From an uncultured Clostridia bacterium (GTDB taxonomy: Bacteria; Bacillota; Clostridia; Christensenellales; Aristaeellaceae), in assembly GCA_947166385.1 (NCBI GenBank), contig CAMVEB010000008.1, positions 1 through 64,000 of the forward strand: a DNA stretch of 64,000 nt. The letters are read 5' to 3'. A model generated the notes under the pieces. It had not been told where the DNA came from. It saw only the letters and a list, made by a program, of their open reading frames with translations, and did no database searches. Both the position numbers and the translations under genes were made by a program. Positions 29,227 through 38,138 of this stretch are shown here, in pieces. The number at the start of each line of letters is the position of its first letter. The first letter of the stretch is position 1.

Positions 29227-31377
29227 ATGGATTACACGGAATTACTGGCCGGTGAGTTTTCCCTGCGGCCGCAGCAGGTGCGGGCGGCGGTGGAGCTGCT
29301 GGATGCGGGAAATACGATTCCCTTTATTGCCCGGTACCGGAAGGAAGCTACCGGCTCTCTGGACGATCAGGTGCTGCGAGAGCTGGCGGAGCGCCTGGAA
29401 TACCTGCGGAATCTGGACAAACGCCGGGATGAAATCCGGAAAAGCCTGTCCGATCAGGGTGTGCTGACGGAGGAACTGGAGGGCCAGCTGGCCGCGGCCC
29501 GGACCCTGAGCGAACTGGAGGATCTATACCGCCCCTTCCGCCCGAAGCGCCGTACCCGCGCCACCATTGCCAAGGAGCGGGGCCTGGAACCGCTGGCCCT
29601 GTGGCTGATGATCCAGAATCCCCACGGGGATCCCCTGGCAGAAGCGGAAAAATACGTGAATCCGGAGAAGGAAGTGCCGGATGCGGAAAGTGCCCTGGCC
29701 GGCGCGCGGGATATCCTGGCGGAAACCGCGAGCGACGACGCTGCCATCCGGAAAACACTGCGGGAGATGCTGCTGCGGGAAGCCGTTCTCGTCACGAAGG
29801 CCGCGAAGGAAGAAGACAGCGTCTACAGCATGTATTATGATTTCCGGGAACCGGTCCGCAGCATGGCGGCTCACCGGATCCTGGCCGTCAACCGCGGGGA
29901 GCGGGAGGAGTTCCTGAAAGTATCCCTGGAAGTGCCGCAGGAGAAAGCCATGGATGAAGTGCGCCGGGCTTATGTCCGGGGAAGCAGCGCCTCGTCCGCC
30001 CAGGTGCAGCTGGCCTGTGACGATGCCTGGGAGCGGCTGATCTTCCCGTCGCTGGAGCGGGAAATCCGCAATGAGCTGACGGACCGTGCCAATGTTTCTG
30101 CGATCCGTGTGTTTTCCCAGAACCTGCACCAGCTGCTGATGCAGCCGCCGATCAAGGGCAAGGTGACCCTGGGCGTGGACCCGGGCTTCCGGACCGGCTG
30201 CAAGCTGGCCGTGATCGATGAAAACGGCAAGGTGCTGGATACGGGCGTGGGATATTTCACGCTGCCGGGAAACGATGCGGGCAAGGCGACCGCTGCACGG
30301 CTGATCAAAGGCTTTGTACAGAAATACGGCATCACCGCCATCGCTATCGGCAACGGCACCGCCAGCCGGGAAAGCGAGCAGTTTATCGTTTCCCTGCTGC
30401 CGGACCTGCCGGGCGTGGCGTATATGATTGTCAGCGAGGCGGGAGCATCGGTTTATTCCGCCAGCAAGCTGGCCGCGGAAGAATTTCCGGACTTTGATGT
30501 GACGCAGCGCAGTGCGGTGTCCATCGCGCGGCGGATGCAGGATCCGCTGGCTGAGCTGGTGAAGATCGATCCGAAGGCGATCGGCGTGGGTCAGTATCAG
30601 CACGACCTGAAGCAGAATGAACTGACGGAAGCGCTGGACGGCGTGGTGGAACAGTGCGTGAACCAGGTGGGCGTGGAGGTTTCCACGGCATCGGCGGAGC
30701 TGCTGAGCCATGTGGCCGGCATCGGGCCCGCCCTGGCGAAAAACATCGTCGCTTACCGGGAAGAGAACGGGATCGCGACCCGTCAGGCACTGAAAAAGGT
30801 CCCGAAGCTGGGACCCCGGGCGTTTGAACAGTGCGCGGGATTCCTGCGGGTGGCGGACAGCAAGAACCCGCTGGACGCGACAGCAGTGCATCCGGAAAGC
30901 TATGACGCCGCCAAGGCACTGCTGGAAAAGCTCGGGTATGACCTGAAGGAGCTGAAACGGGGCGGGCTGCCGGAGATCCCGCTGAAGGCAAAGGCCTATG
31001 GCGAGGAGAAACTGGCCCAGGAGATCGGAACCGGCCTGCCGACGCTGCGGGATATGATCAGCGAGCTGCAGAAACCGGGCCGGGATCCCCGGGATGAGCT
31101 GCCCAAACCGGTGCTGCGGACGGATGTCCTGGATATCAAGGATCTGACCCCGGGCATGGAGCTGACAGGCACGGTCCGGAACGTGATCGATTTCGGCGCC
31201 TTTGTGGATATCGGCGTCCATCAGGACGGCCTGGTACATATCTCCCGGATGGCGGATAAATTCATCCGTCATCCCGCAGAAGTGGTCAAGGTCGGGGATG
31301 TGGTGAAGGTCTGGGTGGTCAGCGTGGATGAGAAGAAAAAGCGGATTGCCCTGACGATGGTCAAAGGGAAAAACTGA
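29227..31377 (+). CDS. tex: Tex family transcription accessory / RNA-binding protein
   Basis: 716 residues, the expected Tex length. N-terminal helical region with PFIARYRKEATGSLDD, a YqgF/RNase H-like domain (GVDPGFRTGCKLAVID), helix-hairpin-helix segments (VAGIGPALAKNIVAYRE) and a C-terminal S1 RNA-binding domain (ELTGTVRNVIDFGAFVDIG). GGAGGAGG precedes the ATG. Monocistronic: own promoter upstream and a strong hairpin just after the stop. Confidence 0.97.
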   Translation: MDYTELLAGEFSLRPQQVRAAVELLDAGNTIPFIARYRKEATGSLDDQVLRELAERLEYLRNLDKRRDEIRKSLSDQGVLTEELEGQLAAARTLSELEDLYRPFRPKRRTRATIAKERGLEPLALWLMIQNPHGDPLAEAEKYVNPEKEVPDAESALAGARDILAETASDDAAIRKTLREMLLREAVLVTKAAKEEDSVYSMYYDFREPVRSMAAHRILAVNRGEREEFLKVSLEVPQEKAMDEVRRAYVRGSSASSAQVQLACDDAWERLIFPSLEREIRNELTDRANVSAIRVFSQNLHQLLMQPPIKGKVTLGVDPGFRTGCKLAVIDENGKVLDTGVGYFTLPGNDAGKATAARLIKGFVQKYGITAIAIGNGTASRESEQFIVSLLPDLPGVAYMIVSEAGASVYSASKLAAEEFPDFDVTQRSAVSIARRMQDPLAELVKIDPKAIGVGQYQHDLKQNELTEALDGVVEQCVNQVGVEVSTASAELLSHVAGIGPALAKNIVAYREENGIATRQALKKVPKLGPRAFEQCAGFLRVADSKNPLDATAVHPESYDAAKALLEKLGYDLKELKRGGLPEIPLKAKAYGEEKLAQEIGTGLPTLRDMISELQKPGRDPRDELPKPVLRTDVLDIKDLTPGMELTGTVRNVIDFGAFVDIGVHQDGLVHISRMADKFIRHPAEVVKVGDVVKVWVVSVDEKKKRIALTMVKGKN

Positions 31378-31388
31378 AAACGGAAGCA

Positions 31389-31417
31389 AAAGCCGGGGAT
31401 CACGGATCCCCGGCTTT
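31389..31417. terminator. Bidirectional terminator between tex and the secreted protein gene
   Basis: A perfect 13-base-pair stem pairs 31389-31401 with 31405-31417, with a 3-base loop. It serves the convergent genes on either side; the stop codon of the minus-strand gene (31400-31402) lies within the stem. T-rich runs are short on both strands. Confidence 0.75.
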
Positions 31418-32185
31418 GATGATGTCCTTCCGCAGGCGATAGATGGTTGCCCCGCATTTTTTCCGGCAGAAGAAACCGATCCACTCGTCGATTTTCATTT
31501 CCGAATCAAACAGCACCCTTCCGTACCGCAGGCCGTTGATCCGCTTGCCGGAGCGGTTGCTGTCCATGGAATGCACGGTATCGGATTCCGGATCATAATC
31601 GGAGATGAAGACGGCGCTGTGAGCGCCCTTGCCTCCGCCGTAATCCCCGGTCATCTGGAAAAAATCCCCGCGCTGAACCTGCTGCATAAACTCCCGGGCC
31701 AGGGCCCGGTTTTCTTCTTTGGAAAGCTTTGAGTCATACAGGAACTGCGCCGCTTCCTCAAAAGGGTTTCCTCCGGAAGCGGCGATTTCCTCCCAGCAGT
31801 AGCCATAGGAATAGGGCCTGCACTGCTTGGCCGGCAGGTTGTTCGGTATGACCAGCTGTACATCGGGGAACTCTGCCATGCGGTAGCTGCTCCGGGTTTC
31901 CCGGAAAACATGAACGGTAAAATTCTTGCAGACATAGATATCGCCCTTATAGTGAGCGCGCATATATTTTCCGCCGGTGTTTTCCCAGATTTGCTGCCCC
32001 AGGGCGATCATATCATCAATGAAAGCGGCCCGGGCGGGATATTCGTCCGGGGAGGCCTCCTCCCGGAGCTCTCCGACATCCACTTCCTCTATTTCCACAT
32101 TTTCCACATTGCCTTCGCCCAGGACCGGCCAGGCCGGGCAGACGAGAAGCATCATGCAGCACAAAAACGCCAGCATCCGGTTCAT
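31400..32185 (-). CDS. Secreted protein, possible NlpC/P60- or CHAP-like cysteine hydrolase
   Basis: 261 residues. A signal peptide (MNRMLAFLCCMMLLVCPAW) precedes an acidic linker and a domain with Cys in DIYVCKNF, His in GAHSAVFISDYD and a following HSMDSNRSG. That C-H-D/N order is what NlpC/P60 and CHAP amidase-like folds show, but spacing is not canonical and I cannot assign a family firmly. The frame is open to 32395; I choose 32185 because it begins the signal peptide. A low-GC stretch upstream separates it from the divergent LacI regulator. Confidence 0.6.
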   Translation of the reverse strand: MNRMLAFLCCMMLLVCPAWPVLGEGNVENVEIEEVDVGELREEASPDEYPARAAFIDDMIALGQQIWENTGGKYMRAHYKGDIYVCKNFTVHVFRETRSSYRMAEFPDVQLVIPNNLPAKQCRPYSYGYCWEEIAASGGNPFEEAAQFLYDSKLSKEENRALAREFMQQVQRGDFFQMTGDYGGGKGAHSAVFISDYDPESDTVHSMDSNRSGKRINGLRYGRVLFDSEMKIDEWIGFFCRKKCGATIYRLRKDIIKAGDP

Positions 32186-32388
32186 CCGTTCATCACCATC
32201 CGGCGCCATTGTAAAACAAAAATGCCGGAAATGCAAATACCGGGCCGGATGACGATGCGAAAATGAAAACAGAGCAAAGGTTTGCATTCTATTCCGCAGA
32301 TCAGAAAAGAAGCGCATAAAATGATGCGCGAAGAAAAGAAAAATAGAAAATCTGGCACTAAAATGCACGATGTATACAAAATTAGCAA

Positions 32389-32417
32389 TTGACATTCATC
32401 AAAAGTTGCGATATGAT
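32389..32417 (+). promoter_or_regulatory. Consensus promoter of the LacI-family regulator
   Basis: TTGACA (32389-32394) and TATGAT (32412-32417) at exactly 17 bases, close to the ideal sigma-A promoter. It lies 59 bases before the start codon. Confidence 0.85.
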
Positions 32418-32423
32418 GATTTT

Positions 32424-32435
32424 GCAAACGATTGC
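32424..32435 (+). promoter_or_regulatory. LacI-family operator at the transcription start
   Basis: GCAAACGATTGC is a near-perfect palindrome with the central CG that LacI/GalR-family proteins recognise. It sits just after the -10, at the expected +1 of the regulator gene, where binding would block initiation. Autoregulation is the natural inference. Confidence 0.6.
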
Positions 32436-32475
32436 GGAATTTGCAATTATTGGAAAAGAGACAGAGGCGGTGCAC

Positions 32476-33477
32476 ATGGTTCGACTCAAGGATATCGCGG
32501 AAGTCTGCGGCGTTTCGGTGGCGACGGTCTCCCGGGCGCTGAACGGTCTGACCAACGAAAACAAGGAGAGGACCGCTTTTATCTGCCAGACGGCAAAGGA
32601 GATGGGTTACTATCCCAACGCGGCTGCCCGGACGCTGAAAACCAGCCGGTCCAATAATATCGGTATCCTCTATGAAGACCGGATGAACCATGAATACTTC
32701 AGCTCCCTGCTGGATGAGCTGCGCCTGGAGGCGGATGCCCTGGGATACGATCTGACGCTGATCGGCCGCGGCAGCGGGGAAGACAACGGGAACTATTACG
32801 AGCATGCCCGCAGGCGGAACCTGGACGGCGTGATCGTGATCCAGGCGGATTTTGACAGCGCCAACGTCATCCGCCTGGCGACCAGTAGCATTCCTTCCGT
32901 GATTATCGACCACATGTATGAAGGATGCGACTGCGTGGGCAGCGACAACCGGGCCAGCATGGAGCGGATTGTGCGCTATGCCTATGACCACGGACACCGG
33001 CAGATCGCCTTCATTCAGGGACAGCTGGGAGCGGTGAGCCGGGAGCGGCTGGCGGGATTCTACAAGATCTGCGCCGAGCTGGGGATCCGGGTGCCGGAAG
33101 GCTTTGTCCGGGAAGGCAAATTCCATGATCCGGAAGGCTGCGCCGCTCTGATCCGGGAGCTTTTACAGGAAGCGGAGAAACCGACCTGCGTCCTCTGCCC
33201 CGATGATTACAGCTGCCTCGGCGCCATGTGGGAGCTGAAGACGGAGGGCATGGATATCCCCGGGGAACTGAGCCTGATCGGGTATGACGGAATCCGCATG
33301 GGCCAGATGATTGAACCGAAACTGACGACCTACCGCCAGAGCGCGGAGCGGATCGCCCGCGAAGTGATGGCTCTTCTGGTGGAGGCGATTGAAGCCCCGG
33401 AGGAGCACCAGCCCCGCCAGATTACCGTGGAAGGCAGCCTGCTTGAAGGGGAAACCCTGAAAGAGCTTTCCCGCTGA
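32476..33477 (+). CDS. LacI/GalR-family transcriptional regulator
   Basis: 333 residues. N-terminal helix-turn-helix (LKDIAEVCGVSVATVSRALN) and hinge, then a periplasmic-binding-like sensor domain (residues about 58-333). The frame begins upstream at 32389, but the ATG at 32476 starts the DNA-binding domain. It is encoded next to the second glycan importer and GH5 enzyme, so it probably represses that locus until a sugar ligand appears. Ligand unknown. Confidence 0.94.
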   Translation: MVRLKDIAEVCGVSVATVSRALNGLTNENKERTAFICQTAKEMGYYPNAAARTLKTSRSNNIGILYEDRMNHEYFSSLLDELRLEADALGYDLTLIGRGSGEDNGNYYEHARRRNLDGVIVIQADFDSANVIRLATSSIPSVIIDHMYEGCDCVGSDNRASMERIVRYAYDHGHRQIAFIQGQLGAVSRERLAGFYKICAELGIRVPEGFVREGKFHDPEGCAALIRELLQEAEKPTCVLCPDDYSCLGAMWELKTEGMDIPGELSLIGYDGIRMGQMIEPKLTTYRQSAERIAREVMALLVEAIEAPEEHQPRQITVEGSLLEGETLKELSR

Positions 33478-33532
33478 AAAGCGGAAGAGATAAAAAGAAT
33501 CCTATCGGACTACTTTAAAGGAGGAGGAACCC

Positions 33533-35524
33533 ATGAAAAAGACCCTATCTTCTGTCCTGGCGCTGATGCTGGCACTGATGCTGGCACTGAGCTGCATGAG
33601 CTTCGCGGCTGCTGAGGATGCGGCGGCGCCTGTGCCCGAAGCATTCCTGATGTATGCCAATGGCGACTGGTCCGCCCAGTATTTCGGCGGTGAAGCACCG
33701 GAAGGCATCACGGCAACCAACGTCCAGATAACCGGCCCCGGAGCCTATACCGTCGGCCTGGAATTCGCGAATGAAGTCGCAGACCTGGCTTTCGCCGCGA
33801 TCGGCATCCAGGGCGGAGAACAACTGCTGCCTGGATACACGATTGAACTGAATGAAATCCGCGTGAACGGTGAAGCCATCGAACTTGGCAAGGGCTACAC
33901 TTCCTCCGATGACGGTGTGGTGACCCGGATGAACCTGTACAACGAATGGGTCAGCGAACTGCCTTCGGATGCCCGCTCCTTTGACGGCAGCCTGGAGAAC
34001 GCGTCCCCCATCGTGATGCAGAAGGAAGCTTTCGCCTCCGTGAAGAAAGTGGAAGCGGACTTTGTGATCCATCAGGCCATCGCTTACATCATGTTTGCCA
34101 ACGCCGACTGGTCCAGGCAGAACTGGGGTACCGGCGGAGACGGCGTGACCGCTGTGACCGCGGAAACCAACGGCGCCGGCGATTATACCGTGGCGCTGGA
34201 GTTTGCGGAACCTTCTGAGGGACTTGCCTTTGCAGCCCTGGGCCTGGCTAACGGCGAAATCTCTCTGCGCAACGATACGCTGAAGATCAATGCGATTCGC
34301 TTGAACGGGAAAGAGATTGAATTCACCAAGGGATATACCTCTTCCGATGACGGAATTACCACCCGGATGAACCTGTACAACGAATGGGTCAGCGAACTGC
34401 CTGCGGATGCCCGTTCCTATGAGGATCTGGAAGGCGCCAGCCCCATCATTGTGGACAAGGAACTGTTCACCGGCGTTGAAAAGTTTGAAATTGACTTTAC
34501 CATCGTTCCGGTGACGGATGTGGCCTACCTGATGTATGCCAATGCCGACTGGTCTGCCCAATACTGGGGCGGAGAAGATCCGGAAGGGATCAAGGCGACT
34601 ACCGCAGTCATTGACGGCCCCGGACACTATACGGTCGGCCTGGAGTTTGACAAGGAAGCGGAAGGCCTGGCCTTTGCCGCGGTAGGAATTACGACCGGCG
34701 AACAGACCTTCAACGGATACTTTATTGATATTACGAGCATCAAAGTGAACGGCGAAGAGATCCCGGCGAACGCCGGATATACCTCTTCCGATGACGGGAT
34801 TGTCACCCGGGAAAACATCTATAATGAATGGGTGACCGAGCTGCCCGCGGACGCCCGCCGCGCGGACGGCGTGCTGGAAGGCTCATCCCCCATCATCGTG
34901 GATAAGGAAGCTTTTGCCTCCGTCAAGAGCATTGAAGTCAGCTTCGATTTCATCTACGGCAAACCCATTGTGAAGGACGACGATACGCCTCTGACCGCAG
35001 AGGAAGCGGCTGAGCTGCAGAAAGCCGACTACAATGCCTACATCGGGGTTCAGTCTGAAACCTACATCTTCCGCAATACCTGGGACGAAGCCAACTACGG
35101 CCGTGACTCCCAGGACAATCCGGAGTGCTTCGGCCAGCTGACCGGCTGGGATGCCGACAACAACAAGGTCAACTACGGCGGAACCTTTGAAGATGCGCTG
35201 TTGACAAAGGACGGCACCTATACCGTGTCCCTGACGACCGGTGACATGGGCTTCGCCAGCGATACCCTCTTCCGGATGCTGTTCGTTTCCACGGAGATTC
35301 CCTCCAAACTGGTGAAGGACGGTTTTGTGACGATTTCCGATGTCAAGACCAAGATCGGTGACGCCGCAACTCAGGATTACACCGATATCGATGTGAGCGG
35401 ACAATATGTCCGGATCGTTGTGATTGATGAATACAACCGTGGCGATGCTCCCTTCGGATATACCGTTCCCGGCGCCAATACCACGATCAGCATCACCTTC
35501 ACCGTGACCGGCCTGACCGACTGA
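33533..35524 (+). CDS. Secreted multi-repeat protein, probable carbohydrate-binding modules
   Basis: 663 residues. Signal peptide (1-27, cleaved at AAAED) followed by three repeats of about 145 residues (36-178, 183-324, 330-474) and a divergent fourth module (500-662). Each repeat has an ANxDWSxQxWG-like start, a YTVxLEF strand, and an ending YTSSDDGxxTRxNxYNEW. The same module forms the C-terminus of the GH5 enzyme at 39974, which points to carbohydrate binding. No catalytic domain is visible. AAAGGAGGAGG precedes the ATG. I know no family name for the repeat. Confidence 0.8.
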   Translation: MKKTLSSVLALMLALMLALSCMSFAAAEDAAAPVPEAFLMYANGDWSAQYFGGEAPEGITATNVQITGPGAYTVGLEFANEVADLAFAAIGIQGGEQLLPGYTIELNEIRVNGEAIELGKGYTSSDDGVVTRMNLYNEWVSELPSDARSFDGSLENASPIVMQKEAFASVKKVEADFVIHQAIAYIMFANADWSRQNWGTGGDGVTAVTAETNGAGDYTVALEFAEPSEGLAFAALGLANGEISLRNDTLKINAIRLNGKEIEFTKGYTSSDDGITTRMNLYNEWVSELPADARSYEDLEGASPIIVDKELFTGVEKFEIDFTIVPVTDVAYLMYANADWSAQYWGGEDPEGIKATTAVIDGPGHYTVGLEFDKEAEGLAFAAVGITTGEQTFNGYFIDITSIKVNGEEIPANAGYTSSDDGIVTRENIYNEWVTELPADARRADGVLEGSSPIIVDKEAFASVKSIEVSFDFIYGKPIVKDDDTPLTAEEAAELQKADYNAYIGVQSETYIFRNTWDEANYGRDSQDNPECFGQLTGWDADNNKVNYGGTFEDALLTKDGTYTVSLTTGDMGFASDTLFRMLFVSTEIPSKLVKDGFVTISDVKTKIGDAATQDYTDIDVSGQYVRIVVIDEYNRGDAPFGYTVPGANTTISITFTVTGLTD

Positions 35525-35539
35525 TGCACTGAACCGACC

Positions 35540-35575
35540 GCGGCGGCGTCGATCCCGGAAGGGAAGCGCCGCCGC
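35540..35575 (+). terminator. Hairpin after the repeat-protein gene
   Basis: GCGGCGGCG (35540-35548) pairs with CGCCGCCGC (35567-35575), followed by TTCTTCC. The poor T-run suggests a partial terminator that lowers expression of the downstream permeases relative to the secreted protein. Confidence 0.6.
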
Positions 35576-35620
35576 TTCTTCCATCCCGACAACCTATCCT
35601 ACGGGGAGTGATTCACAGAT

Positions 35621-37111
35621 ATGGAAGGAATCAACAGAATTCCGGATCCGGCAGAGGAAAAGCAGGGCTTTGGGTATAAAGCTGTTCTCTGGATTTTCCG
35701 ACTGGCTGCACTGCTGGGTGGGATGGCGATGTTTTTTCCGCCGGCTAATCCCGGGCGCATCAGTGAGAAAATCAATGAAGCGGCCAGCCTGTTTACCACA
35801 GGCGTCAGCCGGGATACGATTACCAACAGCATGGGGCGCATTCTGCGCTCCCAGTGGATTCAGGACGCGGATATCACCCTGCTGATGATTGCCTGCTGCA
35901 TTGTGATGGCAGGCATGATTGCCTGCTGTGCCGGAGCCTGCATGAGCCTCGGCAACCACAAGATGCGGCGCAGGGGACTTCTCCTGCCTGTGATCGGCGC
36001 GCCGGTGATGGGAATCGGTCTTTTTCTGATTCATCAGGCTTATGTTTCCATGCTGGCACACGGGGAGGAAGTCGGGAAGCTGGATACTATTAAACTAATT
36101 CTGCCGGGAGGTTTCCCTGCTTTCTGTGTCATTGCCGGTCTGCTGTTCCTGACCGGGTTGACGGCCCTGCTGATGACGCGGCCGGAAACAGATTCTTCCG
36201 TGAAAATGGAGATGGATGAGAAATACCGGCTCTTTCTGATGATGCTGCCGGTGATCCTGCTGTCTTTCATTTTTGCCTATCTTCCGATCTGGGGATGGCG
36301 GTATGCCTTCTTTGATTATAAACCCGGCGGTACGATCGGAATGGATAACTTTGTCGGTTTGAAGTGGTTCGGATCCCTGTTCAATGATCCGGCGACAGTC
36401 AGTGACCTGATCCGGGTTCTGCGGAACACCCTGATCATGTCCGGCCTGGGAATTGCCACTTCCTGGCTGCCGATTGCTTTCGCGGTTCTGCTGGCTGAAA
36501 TCCGTTCGACCAAGTTCCAACGGACCGTCCAGACCCTGACGACCATTCCGAATTTTATTTCCTGGGTGCTGGTGTATGCAATTGCGATCTGTATCTTTTC
36601 AACGGATGGATTTATCAACAGTTTTCTGACCAATGTCCTGCACCAGACCGGAGCCAATACAAACTATCTTCAGATCGCAGATCATACATGGCTGAAGATG
36701 CTGCTGTGGGGGACATGGAAAGGTGTCGGCTGGAGCGCGATCGTCTACATTGCCGGCATTGCCGGTATCGACCAGCAGCTTTATGAAGCAGCCAGGGTGG
36801 ACGGAGCCAACCGGTTCCGGTGTATCTGGCATATCACCATTCCCGGCCTGATGCCGACCTACATGGTGATGCTACTGATGGGCATCGCGGGCATTCTGTC
36901 CAACGGAATGGAACAGTACCTGGTATTTGAAAACGCCATGAACAAAGATGTGATCGAGGTTCTGGACCTGTATGTCTATCATATCGGTATCGGACAGAAC
37001 CAGATACCGCTGTCCACCGTGGTGGGAATTTCCAAATCGCTTGTCGGTGTGACCCTGCTCTTCGCTGCCAACGGCATTTCCAAAGCTGTCCGCGGCGAGA
37101 GCATTATTTAA
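35621..37111 (+). CDS. Sugar ABC transporter permease with extra four-helix N-terminal domain
   Basis: 496 residues, about 190 longer than a normal LplB/YteP-type permease. Residues 1-200 hold four hydrophobic segments (about 23-41, 85-107, 118-138, 163-185) with a basic loop NHKMRRRG between the second and third. A normal six-helix permease follows from about 208, with EAA loop YEAARVDGANRFRCIW. It is followed 13 bases later by its partner permease. The extra domain has the same helix and loop layout as the free-standing proteins at 10328-13727. Confidence 0.9.
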   Translation: MEGINRIPDPAEEKQGFGYKAVLWIFRLAALLGGMAMFFPPANPGRISEKINEAASLFTTGVSRDTITNSMGRILRSQWIQDADITLLMIACCIVMAGMIACCAGACMSLGNHKMRRRGLLLPVIGAPVMGIGLFLIHQAYVSMLAHGEEVGKLDTIKLILPGGFPAFCVIAGLLFLTGLTALLMTRPETDSSVKMEMDEKYRLFLMMLPVILLSFIFAYLPIWGWRYAFFDYKPGGTIGMDNFVGLKWFGSLFNDPATVSDLIRVLRNTLIMSGLGIATSWLPIAFAVLLAEIRSTKFQRTVQTLTTIPNFISWVLVYAIAICIFSTDGFINSFLTNVLHQTGANTNYLQIADHTWLKMLLWGTWKGVGWSAIVYIAGIAGIDQQLYEAARVDGANRFRCIWHITIPGLMPTYMVMLLMGIAGILSNGMEQYLVFENAMNKDVIEVLDLYVYHIGIGQNQIPLSTVVGISKSLVGVTLLFAANGISKAVRGESII

Positions 37112-37124
37112 GGGGGTGTGCAGG

Positions 37125-38081
37125 ATGAGCAAGAAAGACAACGGAGCCTCCATGCATATCCGGCGCACTGTCGGGGATAAAGTGTTTGAGACAGCGGTCA
37201 TCATCCTTTTTCTGCTGTTTACATTCATCTGTATTTTCCCATTCTATTACCTGCTGATCAACACCATTTCAGACAATGATCTGGTTACCGGCGGCCGGGT
37301 GAACTTTATTCCGCTGCTCAAGGATGCGGCCGGAAACGGCGTGCTGGGCGTGCAGTTCAATAACTATATTGCGCTGCAGAATGTACAGGACCTTGGCTCC
37401 AGTGTGTTTGTGACAGTAGCGCGGACGATTCTTGCCACAGCGCTGATGGTCATCACCTCCGCCTGGGCGGGATATCTGGTCACCAAACAGAAGATGTGGA
37501 AACGTTCTTTCTGGTACCGCTTCCTTGTCGTCACAATGTATTTTAACGCGGGCCTGGTTCCGTGGTATATGAACATGCTGATGATGGGCCTGACGGATAA
37601 CTTCCTGGCCTATATCATTCCCGGGATGGTCTGGCCGTACAATATCATCCTAGTGAAGACCTATATCGAATCCATCCCTTCGTCGCTGGAGGAGAGCGCG
37701 GTGATTGACGGGGCTTCCACCCTGACTGTCTGGAGAAAGATTATCGTACCGCTGAGCATTCCCATCCTGGCGACAATCGCGATCTTCGGCGCGGTGGGCA
37801 ACTGGAATTCCTTCCAGGACTCGCTGCTGCTGATGAACAACCGGCCGGATCTCTATACGTTACAGCATAGACTGTATATTTACCTGAACTCCTCCAGCAA
37901 CCTCGGCGCCATGATGAGCCAGGGCGGCACGGTGAGCGAACAGGCTGCGGCGAGCATGCTGAACCAGCGCGTGATCCAGTATACGGTTTCCATGGTGTCC
38001 ATTATCCCGATTCTTCTGGTTTATCCTTTCATGCAGCGCTTTTTCGTGAAAGGGATTATGCTGGGAGCAGTGAAGGGCTGA
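37125..38081 (+). CDS. Sugar ABC transporter permease (YtcP/LplC type)
   Basis: 318 residues, six membrane segments, EAA loop EESAVIDGASTLTVWRK (about residues 190-206). A GTG nine bases earlier is in frame, but AGGGGG at 37111-37116 is well spaced for the ATG at 37125. Pairs with the upstream permease. The tail KRFFVKGIMLGAVKG-like ending is typical of the subfamily. A small hairpin (CCGCC/GGCGG, 38093-38105) follows the stop. Confidence 0.92.
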   Translation: MSKKDNGASMHIRRTVGDKVFETAVIILFLLFTFICIFPFYYLLINTISDNDLVTGGRVNFIPLLKDAAGNGVLGVQFNNYIALQNVQDLGSSVFVTVARTILATALMVITSAWAGYLVTKQKMWKRSFWYRFLVVTMYFNAGLVPWYMNMLMMGLTDNFLAYIIPGMVWPYNIILVKTYIESIPSSLEESAVIDGASTLTVWRKIIVPLSIPILATIAIFGAVGNWNSFQDSLLLMNNRPDLYTLQHRLYIYLNSSSNLGAMMSQGGTVSEQAAASMLNQRVIQYTVSMVSIIPILLVYPFMQRFFVKGIMLGAVKG

Positions 38082-38138
38082 AACGCAGACAACCGCCGAA
38101 GGCGGCTGAAGGATTGAATTCATGAGGAGGAAAAAGAG

